Source: Blastocystis hominis
Lineage: Eukaryota > Sar > Bigyra > Opalinata > Blastocystidae
Length of the DNA stretch: 64,000 nucleotides
NCBI RefSeq assembly: GCF_000151665.1
Contig: NW_013171838.1
Span: 915,526 to 979,525 of the forward strand
Direction of reading: 5' to 3'
In this document: positions 43,147 through 53,220 of the stretch, piece after piece
Position numbering within the stretch: position 1 is the stretch's first letter
Layout: each line of letters begins with the position of its first letter
The notes under the pieces: model-generated
Told to the model about the DNA's origin: nothing
Database searches by the model: none
What the model saw: the letters and a program-made list of their open reading frames with translations, nothing else
Position numbers and translations under genes: made by a program

Positions 43147-44769
43147 TTATTTTGAAACGATATTCGAATTCGCTTCGATTAAAGTGGACATCAACTGGAT
43201 TTCTTGCTTGTTACCAATTTGAGTACGTCGAGGAGCGTCCGTCGTTTCCGGATTCTTCTCGCCCATATCTACTTCAACCATTTGAACTTCAGTAGACAGG
43301 TTTTTCTTTGCTTTGGTCTCATCCGATTCAATAATCTCCTTCTCTAGCTCGTTTATCGGTCCATAAATGATCTTTTGATTGCTGGCCTTCCAATCCACTT
43401 CCTCTTTTCGGTTAAATAACCACGATAAGATCCATGCGATCGTTCGCTCACTACTGAATCGGAACTGGATCTTCTCCCAGAACGTAATTATGTACAAGTC
43501 CACAATCAGATTCACGATCATAAAAACTCCAACAGCCCAGAAGCTCCACAGCGACTCCTTCTTTTCCAAATCATAAGGAAAACCAACCACCACGATAAAG
43601 AACTTCCGAATCTGTCGAGAAACCCAAGTTTCCCAAATGTAACAAGACAATGATACACAGCTAATTCGTCTCAAAAACGTAACATGCTTGTTGAATTGGT
43701 ATCGCTTCAAAAGAGGACGCGATTCGTTGTCTGATAGATGCGATGCAAATACAATCACCAGACACTCAAAACCCAACTCACAGAAACGGACAAAACTTGG
43801 CTTTCTGTAGCTTAAAACGTTATTAAAGGGATCCGGATCTGTTACGAGATATAAAATAGCCACCGCAACAGCTATACCCATCATGCTACTTGCGTAAATC
43901 CAAAGAGGTTTCCATAATTTTGTACTCACCATGATTATTGCAATACACCCACCCACTAATCCAAAGGGAAAACACTGCGCTATCATGAAACTTCCTTTCC
44001 CGAACTTGCTGCAAATAATTCCCAAGAAGTTAAATTCATATTTGAAGAGCCATTCAGCCAGCATCACAAAAAAGTCGGCAATTGGTAAATAGAAAAATAA
44101 AAGAAGAACAGCAATTGCAGAAAGGATTACCACTTGGCGCTTATAATCCTTCCGAGCCCAAGGAATGCGTCGGACCAAATACACAGAAACTGGGACCAGT
44201 AAACCACAAGCTCCGATCGAATCCAACGTACCCCCGTCCGTTCCGAGTTCAACTTGAGGGAAGCGGATGGACATGGTTTGAAAAATGCCATACTCCTGCC
44301 ACCAATTTTTAAAGAATATCTCAACAAACTTGAGGACAATAGCAAAGGCAAATCGATATAGAAAGTAGCTCATCACAGCTCCTTTTCCTTTACTCTCTAT
44401 TCGAATGATGTTCATAGTACACGTCATGGACGTAATGAACGTGAAAAATAACCCCATAAGGCAGATAAGTGCTAAGGGCGCTAATACAACTATTACAGCG
44501 ATTGGAATTCGCTGGATATAGTGGAGTTCAATATCGTGATTCCAGTCACAAATACCAGCCTCAAATGTGTGAGCAAGTAGCATACCCAGAATAGCCAGGC
44601 CTTTTCCGTAATCACATGCATAAACTCGCTTGGATACCATATTCGCAATAAGATAATAATGAAACAATATTAATGAATAAGAAGAAATGAAACGCCCACT
44701 AGTCAGTACATTTCTTAAACGGATGTAATAGAAAGCTTGGCCAATAAACATGTCATTCCATAAACTCAT
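43147..44769 (-). CDS. Intronless multi-pass acyltransferase-like membrane protein
   Basis: A 540-residue protein in one exon. About ten hydrophobic segments (for example VILSAIAVLLLFFYLPIADF, LWIYASSMMGIAVAVAILYL, GVFMIVNLIVDLYIITF). The N-terminal block CDYGKGLAILGMLLAHTFEA resembles the start of acyltransferase-3 and heparan-alpha-glucosaminide acetyltransferase-type proteins (R/DxxKGxAIxxMxxxH). The tail after the last helix is charged (ESDETKAKKN and on). It probably acylates a glycan or lipid; substrate unknown. The absence of introns is unusual here and the surrounding DNA is AT-rich, so acquisition from bacteria is possible. An alternative start is MVSKRVYACDYGKG, 43 codons in. Confidence 0.65.
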   Translation of the reverse strand: MSLWNDMFIGQAFYYIRLRNVLTSGRFISSYSLILFHYYLIANMVSKRVYACDYGKGLAILGMLLAHTFEAGICDWNHDIELHYIQRIPIAVIVVLAPLALICLMGLFFTFITSMTCTMNIIRIESKGKGAVMSYFLYRFAFAIVLKFVEIFFKNWWQEYGIFQTMSIRFPQVELGTDGGTLDSIGACGLLVPVSVYLVRRIPWARKDYKRQVVILSAIAVLLLFFYLPIADFFVMLAEWLFKYEFNFLGIICSKFGKGSFMIAQCFPFGLVGGCIAIIMVSTKLWKPLWIYASSMMGIAVAVAILYLVTDPDPFNNVLSYRKPSFVRFCELGFECLVIVFASHLSDNESRPLLKRYQFNKHVTFLRRISCVSLSCYIWETWVSRQIRKFFIVVVGFPYDLEKKESLWSFWAVGVFMIVNLIVDLYIITFWEKIQFRFSSERTIAWILSWLFNRKEEVDWKASNQKIIYGPINELEKEIIESDETKAKKNLSTEVQMVEVDMGEKNPETTDAPRRTQIGNKQEIQLMSTLIEANSNIVSK

Positions 44770-45250
44770 AGCGCTTTAGTAGGTTTGGATGATCACGAAC
44801 TCATAATTGGGTCATTCTTCATTATCAAAATTACTTCGGTAAGACTCAGTAATCTGTGGATATATCGAATTGGCAGTTTTCTATCCCCTGATATTTGCAG
44901 ATTCATTGTCTATGATATCTTATTTCTCAAATTGTTCGAAATCATCTATTATCACGATTGGGATGAATAATAGCAGAATTACAGAACTGTTTAAAACTTT
45001 TTTACAAATATGGCTATTATGTTCCTTCAAAGATAATCCTATTTCTCCAAGAGATTCAAAATCATGAATTACAGGATGAAGAGGAAAATAGTTTTCCATA
45101 CTATAATTGTGAGTAATACTGGCGAAAGGATTCTTTTTTCAAAAACGAGATTCTGAGAAAGAATTCTGTCTTTCCTTTTCTCTATTTCGCATTTCTATTC
45201 TGTCTGGAATAAGAAAATGAAGAAATAGGACGACAAAGAAAAGTTTGAGA
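44770..45250. promoter_or_regulatory. Divergent intergenic region, acyltransferase / NLE1
   Basis: 481 bp, AT-rich, with no coding signal I trust. A 61-codon frame at 44785-44970 lacks support. It must hold both promoters. Confidence 0.45.
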
Positions 45251-46802
45251 ATGAGCTCCTACGCTGAGAAGAAGAGAAAACTCCAGGAAGAAGAAGAAAA
45301 GGCAAAGGCTGTGGTGTCTGTAATCGTGCAGTTCCAAACGGCTGATGTACTACAAAGAGTGTTACTTTGATGTAGGGAGAGCGTAAGGGTCCTCAGATCG
45401 ATATCCCAAGTAACTCTACACCTTCTCAGTTGGAGGAGTTACTAAATGAACTCCTTGAGTCCGAAGAGACGGTTCCATTCGCCTTTTACATAGATAAATC
45501 TGAAATATCGAGTTCTGTAAATGAAAGCTTGCGTGAACTGGTCTTTCTAGTTTGTTGGTGTAATTTGTAGGGCAAGACGACGGAAGGGGTGGTAACAATT
45601 GAATACAGACCTCTGTCTGTCTACCGTGTGAATCCCGTGACGCGTTGTACAGATAGTATTCCTGGCCACACAGAGGCGATTTTGCACGTGTCCTTCAGTC
45701 CCGACGGGTTAGTTCTCGGCACGGGAGGTGGCGATATGACGGTTCGTTTCTGGGATGTGAACACCTGCACCCCCATCAAGACTTGCATGGGTCACCGGTA
45801 CTCTCTCGAGCGTTTTCTAAGCCTAGAAACCACGTCCTCTGCACCGCCTGGTCTCCGAACGGCAAGCTCTACGCGAGCGGCGATAAGAGCGGGGAGGTGA
45901 TCGTGTGGCGCGCGGGAACCGGCGAAATGGTCTGTCGTTTGAGCGGGCATCGCCAGTGGGTCACCAGTCTGAGCTGGGAGCCGCTGCACCGCAACGCCAA
46001 GTGCGAGCGGCTGGCGTCCTCGTCGCGCGACGGCACGGTGGCGGTGTGGAACGTGCGGACGCGGCGTCGCGAAGCGGTGATCGCGGGGCACTCGGACTCG
46101 ATCGAGTGCTGCAAATGGGGCGGCGAAGGGCTGCTCTACACGGCGTCGCGCGACCGAACGGTGCGCGTCTGGGCGCTCGAAGGCGAGGCGGCGAAGCTGG
46201 TGCGGACGCTGGTGGGGCACGCGCACCGCGTGAACGCGCTGGCGCTGAGCACGGACGCGGTGCTGCGGAGCGGCGGGTTCGGCTGGGAGACGCGCGAGTT
46301 CGCGACGGAGGAAGCGATGTTCCAAGCGGCGAAGGAGCGCTACGAAGAGGCCAGGAAGAACGGCCCCGAGCGGCTGTGCTCGTGCTCGGACGACTTCACG
46401 CTGTTTCTGTGGGAGCCGGCGAGCTCGAAGCAGCCGGTGGCGCGGCTGACGGGCCACCAGCAGCTGGTGAATCAGATGGCGTTCTCGCCGGATGGCCGGT
46501 TCATCGCGTCGGCTTCCTTCGATAAAAAGGTGAAGGTGTGGGATGGGGCCACGGGGAAGCTGCTCAACACGCTGCATGGACATGTGGGAGCGGTGTATCA
46601 GATCGCGTGGTCGCCGGATTCGCGGTTTATTGCGTCGGCGTCGAGGGATTCCACCGTGAAGATCTGGAAGCCGCTGGGGAAGAAGGCGCTGTACACGCTC
46701 TCGGGACATCTGGACGAAGTGTATGCGATTGATTGGAGTCCGTTTGGAACGAAAGTGGCTTCCGGAGGCAAGGATCGGTTGGTGAAAATCTGGAGTGCGT
46801 AG
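45251..46802 (+). CDS. NLE1: Notchless (NLE1/Rsa4), 60S ribosome assembly WD40 protein
   Basis: Partner of the Rea1/midasin ATPase in pre-60S maturation. The NLE domain reads VIVQFQTADGERKGPQIDIP, PFAFYIDKSEISSSVNESL, VYRVNPVTRCTDSIPGHTEA; eight WD repeats follow, with LHVSFSPDG, RQWVTSLSWEPLHRNAKCER, LYTASRDRTVRVW, CSDDFTLFLWEPASSKQP, HVGAVYQIAWSPDSRFIASA and DEVYAIDWSPFGTKVASGGK. It aligns end to end with animal NLE1. Introns of 29, 30 and 29 nt. Stop TAG 46800-46802. GC content rises sharply after the second intron. Confidence 0.96.
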
Positions 46803-46902
46803 TTTGCGTCTTTTTATGAGTGTTTGAGTGAGCCACGTCCGAAGCGTATTCTCTCCATTACTTCAAAGTGAGAGTACACTATTCATCCCTTCAACTGATT
46901 GC

Positions 46903-46910
46903 AACAAACA
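46903..46910 (-). terminator. TGTTTGTT element (histone H2A)
   Basis: Perfect element on the minus strand, 24 nt after the H2A stop. H2A therefore seems to be polyadenylated; no histone stem-loop was seen. Confidence 0.55.
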
Positions 46911-46933
46911 CTCTGGAATTAAGAAATTCCGGT

Positions 46934-47374
46934 TTAATAAGCCTGAGAAGGCTCCACGTCCTCCTTGTCTTCCTTCTCCTCACTATCGTCCTCCTCGTCC
47001 TCCTTCTTGTCGGGAAGCAGCTCCGAGTGCACGAACGGAATCACACCTCCGGAGGCAATCGTCACGTTACCGAACAACGCATTCAACTCTTCATCGTTGC
47101 GCACGGCCAACTGAATGTGGCGGGGAACCACACGGTTCTTCTTGCTATCCTGCGCAGCGTTTCCAGCCAACTCCAGAATTTCGGCCGTCAAGTACTCAAT
47201 CACAGCAGCCAAGTACACAGGAGCTCCCGCACCGATACGATCAGCCACTCTCATGTCTCTCATGTAACGAGCCATACGACCCACGGGGAACGTGATTCCA
47301 GCACGAGCAGAACGACTCATCGTCTTTCCGTCCACATTTCCTCTTCCTCCTTTACCCTTTCCTTTTCCAGACAT
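46934..47374 (-). CDS. H2A: Histone H2A with acidic tail and C-terminal SQ motif
   Basis: Intronless. Core histone sequence [78 protein letters not shown]. The [16 protein letters not shown] block and Gly-rich VTIASGG loop are canonical H2A, not H2A.Z. The C-terminal tail is very acidic ([17 protein letters not shown]) and ends SQAY, close to the H2A.X signature SQ-acidic-aromatic, so DNA-damage phosphorylation is possible. Stop TAA 46934-46936. Confidence 0.96.
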   Translation of the reverse strand: MSGKGKGKGGRGNVDGKTMSRSARAGITFPVGRMARYMRDMRVADRIGAGAPVYLAAVIEYLTAEILELAGNAAQDSKKNRVVPRHIQLAVRNDEELNALFGNVTIASGGVIPFVHSELLPDKKEDEEDDSEEKEDKEDVEPSQAY

Positions 47375-47600
47375 GGTTTACAATCTTTTTTTCCCTCGAG
47401 AAAAATAGTAATAAGTGTGAAAAATGTATTTCGCATGCATCCATTTGATTGGTTATTCAAAAGATTGCGGATTATTGTCTGTCCAATCCTTCTTTTCCCT
47501 ATCTTTCTTTCCGGATTCAATTTTATTTTCAATCTTGTGTTGAAGTGTAGGGTTTTGTGTTTGAGTGATTCAAAATGACGGATTTCTCATGTTTCGTAGA
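47375..47600. promoter_or_regulatory. Divergent histone promoter, H2A / H2B
   Basis: 226 bp between the two histone start codons. It contains an inverted pair of CCAAT pentamers (ATTGG at 47448-47452 and CCAAT at 47483-47487). A shared promoter would keep H2A and H2B in step. Confidence 0.55.
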
Positions 47601-47963
47601 ATGGCTAAGACACCAAGCAAAAGTGCGAAGGGAGCGAAATCGAAGGGAGACTTTTCTCACCGCAAGCGCAGAAGACTGGAGACGTACTCCTCTTACATCT
47701 ACCGTGTGCTGAAGCAGGTTCATCCCGATGTGGGTATCAGCAAGCGTGCTATGGCTATTATGAACTCCTTTGTGAACGATATCTTTGAGCGTCTTTCGGA
47801 CGAAGCCATCAATCTTGCTCGTTACAACAACAAAGCTACTCTGACTGGAGCTGAGATTCAAACCGCTGTTCGTCTCCTGCTTCCGGGAGAATTGGCTAAG
47901 CATGCCATGTCTGAAGGAAGTAAGTCCATTTCCAAGTATTCGACCATTGGAGGTGTGGAATAA
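47601..47963 (+). CDS. H2B: Histone H2B
   Basis: Start [20 protein letters not shown], then [60 protein letters not shown] and [20 protein letters not shown]. Canonical H2B of usual length, without intron. Stop TAA 47961-47963; TGTTTGTT at 47987-47994. An upstream ATG at 47575 is out of frame. Confidence 0.97.
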   Translation: MAKTPSKSAKGAKSKGDFSHRKRRRLETYSSYIYRVLKQVHPDVGISKRAMAIMNSFVNDIFERLSDEAINLARYNNKATLTGAEIQTAVRLLLPGELAKHAMSEGSKSISKYSTIGGVE

Positions 47964-47986
47964 ATGTACCATGTTTTGTTGCTCTG

Positions 47987-47994
47987 TGTTTGTT
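47987..47994 (+). terminator. TGTTTGTT element (histone H2B)
   Basis: Perfect element 24 nt after the H2B stop and 19 nt before the start codon of the NMT gene. Confidence 0.6.
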
Positions 47995-48012
47995 CTTATA
48001 AAAAAGAGTTTC

Positions 48013-49372
48013 ATGAGCTTACCAGTCAAGGAGGTTAGTCACAAGTTCTGGAGTACGCAGCCAGTTCCTCAAGAAGGTAGCGATTTGGACTTATATGCCG
48101 ATCGTAGTCGCTATTGGCAACGAAGGTCCGATTGACCGCATCAAGACGCCGGATGAAATTTCGGACAAGCCCTTGCGTCTTCCTACCGGTTTTTCTTGGG
48201 TTGATATCGATCTCTTCAACGAAAAGGATGTAAGCTTTTCCTGTGTGTGGACCATATCGTAGGCTAAGGACGTGTACACATTGCTTCTTGAGAACTACGT
48301 TGAGGACGATGATGCTCAGTTCCGTTTTGCCTACAGCATTGATGTACTGAGATGGTATTATCTACGAATAATTGGCTACTCTACAGGGCTTTAACGCCTC
48401 CTGGCTACATCAAGGATTATCATATTGGTGTACGCGGTACGAACAATGGCCATCTGTATGGTTTCATCACTGCCACGCCCCAGACAGTGAGCATCCGCGG
48501 CAAGTCCGTAAGAATGGTGGATGTAGCATCTCCCTTTTGTCCGTTCACACGCAGGTCAATTTCCTCTGCGTTCACAAGAAAATCCGAAGCAAGCGCCTGG
48601 CGCCCGTTCTCATCCGCGAAGTCACGCGTCGCGTCAATCGCCACGACGGCTGGCAAGCCATCTACACCGCGGGAATCAAGATCCCCACGCCCATCACGGA
48701 AGCCACTTACTTCCACCGAGCCCTCAACATTAAGAAGCTCATCGACATCGGCTTCGCTGCTCCGCCTCGCCGCATCACTCTCGCCAGCTACATCAAGTTT
48801 CTCAAGGTTCCCACGGTATCCCCGCGGTTTCGCTCCCATCTAGGCCTTCACCGTTCCGGGCATCCGCCCCCTCACCAACGCGGACATCCCCGCGGTTGTG
48901 AAGCTTCTCTCCTCGTACCTCCAGCAGTACTCCCGAAATCGAGGCTTTTTCTGTAGGTTCGCGGTGCACCAGGAGTTCTCGGAAGCGGAAGCGGCGCATT
49001 TCTTCCTCCCCCGCGAGAATGTGGTGGGGAGCTACGTGCGCGTGGACGAGAAGAGCGGAGAGGTGACGGATTTCTTCTCGTTCTTCCACATCCAGTCGTC
49101 GGTGATCGGGAATCGGAAGTACGACGCGTTCACGGCGACGTACTGCTATTACTACGCGAACACGTCGATGAGCATGCAGGAGTTGATGCAGAATATGATC
49201 ATTGCCGCGCAGAAGGAGGGCGGCGATGTGTTCAATGCGTTGGAGGTGATGCGCAATGGAGAGGTCTTCGAGGATCTGAAGTTCGCTCGCGGAGACGGCA
49301 CGCTGCACTATTATTTCTATAACTGGAAGCTCAATGCGATCAAGCCTGCAGAGCTTGCTGTGGTTTTGCCGT
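48013..49372 (+). CDS. NMT1: N-myristoyltransferase; stop codon made by polyadenylation
   Basis: Adds myristate to N-terminal glycines. Start [20 protein letters not shown]; then [149 protein letters not shown], and the end [22 protein letters not shown]. Six introns (28-33 nt). The human enzyme ends YNWKCPSMGAEKVGLVLQ at the same place; here the DNA frame runs on 21 codons, but T49372 is followed by GGAC and TGTTTGTT, so UAA should arise by polyadenylation. Confidence 0.95.
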
Positions 49373-49376
49373 GGAC

Positions 49377-49384
49377 TGTTTGTT
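49377..49384 (+). terminator. TGTTTGTT element (NMT)
   Basis: Perfect element exactly four bases after T49372, the first base of the predicted UAA. Confidence 0.75.
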
Positions 49385-49523
49385 GGAGAAGCGTTTGGGG
49401 GAGTGGGCGTGGAGGTAGAGAGTGCTTTGCTGCGTGACGATTTGATATGCGGGGGTCAAGTTCGTGGAGTGGAAAAACTAAAGGAATTGTGACGCAAGTC
49501 ATATATATTGTTTGAAGGGACCG

Positions 49524-50118
49524 ATGGTTCGGAAACAGCTTCGAGAAAAGTCAGCAAAGAGTAGTTGGAGAGGAGGAGCGTTAAGAGTAGTAAAAAAAGT
49601 ACCCATCTCCAAAACGGAGCCTACGCCGCTGAACCCGGCAAAATTGAGTCGGTATTGGTTTCTATTCGCTATTTGATTGGGTAGTGGGCAACGAAAGCGT
49701 CTTATTAACAAAACGCATGTTATCGCCAAGAAAAGTCTCGCCGTGTTGTCTCTTCTGAAGGGCAAGGACAATCAGAAGCGGATGGAGTATATTTGGGGTC
49801 GTTTTATACCATGCAGAAAAGTCATGGAGCAGTTGAGCAGTGAGCAGCCAGACAATCAAGCTCTAAAGGATATAATTAAGGAGCCAGTGGAGAAAAAGCA
49901 GGTTTGTGGTAAGGTGTGAATTGGATCTAGAACCAGCCGAAGGGGGCTCCGAAATCGCAGCAGAAACGAAACAGAATGTTATTGAACGAAATGCAGCGTT
50001 TTCAGGTTTGGTTTGGGGTGAGTGTTCATTGTAGTCCGTTCTTTCCAATGAGCATGTGAAGGAAGATCCTTACAAGGCAGTTCGCCAATATCTCGAAGCT
50101 CGCAATGTAACACAGTAG
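49524..50118 (+). CDS. SLX9: Ribosome biogenesis protein SLX9
   Basis: Small 40S/pre-rRNA processing factor. Start MVRKQLREKSAKSSWRGG; after a 33-nt intron RGQRKRLINKTHVIAKKSLA; then MEYIWGRFIPCRKVMEQLSS, PKGAPKSQQKRNRMLLNEMQ. The C-terminal family signature reads EMQRFQSVLSNEHVKEDPYK AVRQYLEARN, matching the E..(R/Q)F..VL......(D/N)P...I..HL pattern of Slx9. Two further introns are 29 nt. Stop TAG 50116-50118. Confidence 0.82.
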
Positions 50119-50152
50119 TTTTATTTTGTATTTTTACTTGCGTTTGTTTTAA

Positions 50153-51141
50153 ATGGATGAGGAAAGGGCCGTTGACTTTGATAAATTCACGGAATATGCC
50201 TCTCAGCACACCATTTGTGTTGATGGGGTAGATGTATATGCTATGCCAGTCACTCAGCTTCGTTCACTATATTCTACACTATTTCCTAATAAGAGTTCAG
50301 AAGGCATGTCCTATGAGGAGATTGTCAACTGCACATTGAAGCGACTTGTTTTCATTCTACTTAACAAAGAATCTCCTGAGTCATTGATTTTGTGCATTCG
50401 TTATATGTAGAGCCAAAGCTGCTCAAAAAGTCGTCCATATAGAGTGTTTTGATAAATCTAATGACTACCCAATTCAGCAAAATCCATTTGATGTAAAGAA
50501 CTATCCACAAATCGTTCGTTCTCTCAAAGAAGCACATGGAGTGATTCCAGATATTTTGATTCCATCCAACCCACTTCCCAAGTGGAGAAATGTGCTGAAA
50601 GAGCACAATGAGCTTCCAGATATACCGCAGCCATTGCCAACCCAGCGAAAAAAGAAGTCGTGCAAATACTTACGTCCCAGCATCATTTCGATGGGTCATT
50701 TGGGGTAGAAGTCTGTCTGAAATGCGATGTAGATGCTATCCATCTCCACCCCCTGGAACTACAGATCGCAAAGAGCAGGAGAAGGAACAGAGCCAGAGCT
50801 GCAGGGCAGAAAACGAGGAAGAAACCAGTCAAAACCAGCCGAATAATTCGATTGCGGGGCAGATGGAAATGGATTCGACTGCTTCTTGTTGTGCACAAAG
50901 CTTAATCCTGGACAAAGAAGACGAAAATAATAATTATAATAATAATAATAATAATAACGAAATCAAAGAAAATAATAATCATCAAAATCAACTCGAAATT
51001 ATTGAAAGGGAACCAATAGCGAATCTAGAAGATGGCATGGAATGTGAGGATGGAGCCATAACGTTCAGTGAGTGTCCAGATATTTCCTGGATCGGAGCAG
51101 AGGCGTCTGATGTCATTTACAGATTTTCGGAGTTGGGTTGA
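50153..51141 (+). CDS. Uncharacterised acidic protein with Asn-rich tract
   Basis: Not recognised. Start MDEERAVDFDKFTEYASQHT; VDVYAMPVTQLRSLYSTLFP; a second exon AKAAQKVVHIECFDKSNDYP, IVRSLKEAHGVIPDILIPSN, PTQRKKKSCKYLRPSIISMG; a third exon with a long Glu/Gln/Asn-rich stretch, YNNNNNNNEIKENNNHQN, and the end CPDISWIGAEASDVIYRF. The join near 50375-50412 is uncertain, since the fitting donor gives only a 19-nt intron. Stop TGA 51139-51141; TGTTTGTT at 51231-51238. Confidence 0.6.
50925..50957 (+). repeat. AAT trinucleotide run coding Asn
   Basis: About ten AAT codons in frame in the uncharacterised acidic protein. Confidence 0.85.
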
Positions 51142-51230
51142 ATGTTGGTCGTTGTTCAAAATCTCCAATTTTGTTTCTGTTAACTACTCTAAAAAAACTT
51201 TACATTTTTTTGGCCGTTTACGGGTATTGA

Positions 51231-51238
51231 TGTTTGTT
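51231..51238 (+). terminator. TGTTTGTT element
   Basis: Perfect element 89 nt after the stop of the acidic protein and 22 nt before the next start codon. Confidence 0.5.
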
Positions 51239-51260
51239 TTTTACATTACGTTTGGTCTTT

Positions 51261-52284
51261 ATGGATTCATTGGAGCAAATACCAAATCTTCGCCATCTCA
51301 TTACGGAGAAGGTCGAAAAGCTAGAGAAATTACTGAAAAATGGGGATGAGCTGCAATCACCCAAAGAAGTACTCCTTTCATTGGTTTCGATTCTCTAGAT
51401 AGAGCAGTTACACAGCGATATTGTAGAACTTGAAAAACAAATGGAAGAGACTATTGATTTGTGTGTGGAGGTATTTGACTCGCTATCTTTAATGACTTTC
51501 AGTTTTATGAGATGGAGTTGCCCGAGGTGGAGCAATATCAGCAAGACCTGCGAAAGCTACGCTCTCGTGTATTTTTCTGATGGAACGTGTAAGAATAGAC
51601 TCGCATTGTGTGGGCCGAACTATCAAAACGTATCCAAAATCGAAGGATCCAAAATGAGCGTTTGCAGCTTCTTCAGAAGTCACAAGAATTACGAAATCGC
51701 GGTAAAAAAGCGACACCCAAAGAGTAGCTATGTTATTGACTCTGTCAGCACAGACAATCCAAAGAAATCACTCAATCTCTTCAGAATACTCTTCGAATCG
51801 TTCGAGAAGATGTGGATTCGTTGTATCACGGAGGAACGATCCTCAGCGAAGACGATGATACAATGGAAGTACGAGTTGTAGTGTTTGTAAATGAAAGAAA
51901 ACAAATTCAATACTCAACCAGTTTTCAGAATCAATGAAGCAGTCGTTGCGAATTACGAACAAAATGGGAGTAGCTCAATCGAGACATGTTCATGGGTAGA
52001 AGCGAGAGGTCTTCGAAAGAAGGGTGCTTTTGATTTCAATAATCACTCTGCTCGTTGTAGTTTTGTATATTCTCATGACTCGCGTATCTCGAATTACCAA
52101 GAGAGTGTTGTGGGTTCCGACAAAGCTTGTGCAATTTATTACAAATGTGGTCCATATATTTATTTTGAGTCTTTGTTGTTACACATTTGTTACATTTTTA
52201 GTTTTACTGGGAACATGGGTGCCGTACAATCCGAAGAGGTATATTGTAGCTGTCTGTATTTTAGGAGTAGCTGAATATGAATGA
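51261..52284 (+). CDS. Sec20/BNIP1-like Qb-SNARE
   Basis: ER-Golgi SNARE. Start MDSLEQIPNLRHLITEKVEK; coiled coil IEQLHSDIVELEKQMEETID, FYEMELPEVEQYQQDLRKLR, RIVWAELSKRIQNRRIQNER; SNARE-like stretch QSKEITQSLQNTLRIVREDV then GTILSEDDDTMEE; and a membrane anchor VLLISIITLLVVVLYILMTR followed by a second hydrophobic stretch (VHIFILSLCCYTFVTFLVLL). BNIP1 has the same order with an L..TS..IL....E block and a single anchor. The joins near 51870-51930 and 51998 are not fully resolved. The stop TGA (52282-52284) overlaps the start of the next gene. Confidence 0.5.
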
Positions 52285-53138
52285 AGCTGTTGAACATGTT
52301 GAAGAGCTTGTGAAGAAAAAGGCTAGTTCTCTCTCAAATGAAGAAAAGAGGGAATTGCAAGAGTTTTCTGAGTTATATAATTCACGACTTGAACAAATGG
52401 AGAAAAACGTAAGTACAGCAAAAGAGGTTGTTGGAAGAACGAACGGTCCGACATTCAATGATTTTGCGAAAGCAACAGCAGGCTTAAAACGTCTCATTCG
52501 TGTTTGCAGGGAAAGACTAGAAACAGTTTGACAACTTTATCGAATGACACTGTAGAACGAAGAAAAGAAAGTAATTTTTCATCAAAAGGCAATTGAGGCA
52601 AGAAAGCAGGGAAGGACTGAGGAATGCAAAAGCTACCTTCTCATGGAAAAGTATATATGTTATTTCTAGTATAATTTTAAAGATCCCTTAAAGAATCAAC
52701 AAGTAAGTTGACTAAGTCAATTCAGTCCGTATATGACCGCGTTTTTGATTTTGGGATATTGCTATTCCATAGATTCATGATGTCACAGAAGCTGATATGT
52801 GCAATTCTTTCTTTGCGACCATGGAGAAAGTCTCTGAAGCGCTTACAGTAATTACCGATGTAGCTAGTCTTCTGATATCTTTATTTTAGAAAATCTCTTC
52901 CATGAATCCTGAAGAGCTTCGTGATCGTATCGATGCTCTGGATGCATATCTTGGAGAAATCGATGCAGCCATTGAGCCAGACGAACCTGACGATTTGGAC
53001 GAATATTTGAAGGAAGTCGACGATCTCATCGCAGAGGAGGACAAGGAGGGAGCAGCTGCTCTTCCTTCAGTCCCCACAACCGAAGTGAAATCTGTTTCAG
53101 AAGTGAAAGACAAGAAAAGAGTAGCCGAATTGGAATAG
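52277..53138 (+). CDS. ESCRT-III (CHMP/Snf7-family) protein
   Basis: Membrane-remodelling helical protein. Start MNEAVEHVEELVKKKASSLS; helices LQEFSELYNSRLEQMEKNVS, AGLKRLIRVCRERLETNEEK, KAIEARKQGRTEECKSYLLM, IHDVTEADMCNSFFATMEKV, and an acidic C-terminal part DDLDEYLKEVDDLIAEEDKE. The order of basic then acidic helices and the K..A......C...L..K pattern fit CHMP7/CHMP-like proteins. Four introns (30, about 32, 44 and 42 nt). The last codon GAA is followed by TAG; T53136 lies four bases before TGTTTGTT. Confidence 0.68.
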
Positions 53139-53140
53139 TG

Positions 53141-53148
53141 TGTTTGTT
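53141..53148 (+). terminator. TGTTTGTT element (ESCRT-III gene)
   Basis: Perfect element four bases after the T of the encoded TAG, the same spacing as in genes without an encoded stop. Confidence 0.75.
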
Positions 53149-53220
53149 AAGAAACAAAGCTAAAAATTGTCTATTATTGAGGTCTTCTGATTCTTCCAAC
53201 TATAGGTAACATAGAATACA

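Noticed and set aside
46934-47374. H2A.Z variant
   Set aside because: Residues around [15 protein letters not shown] and the VTIASGG loop are canonical H2A.
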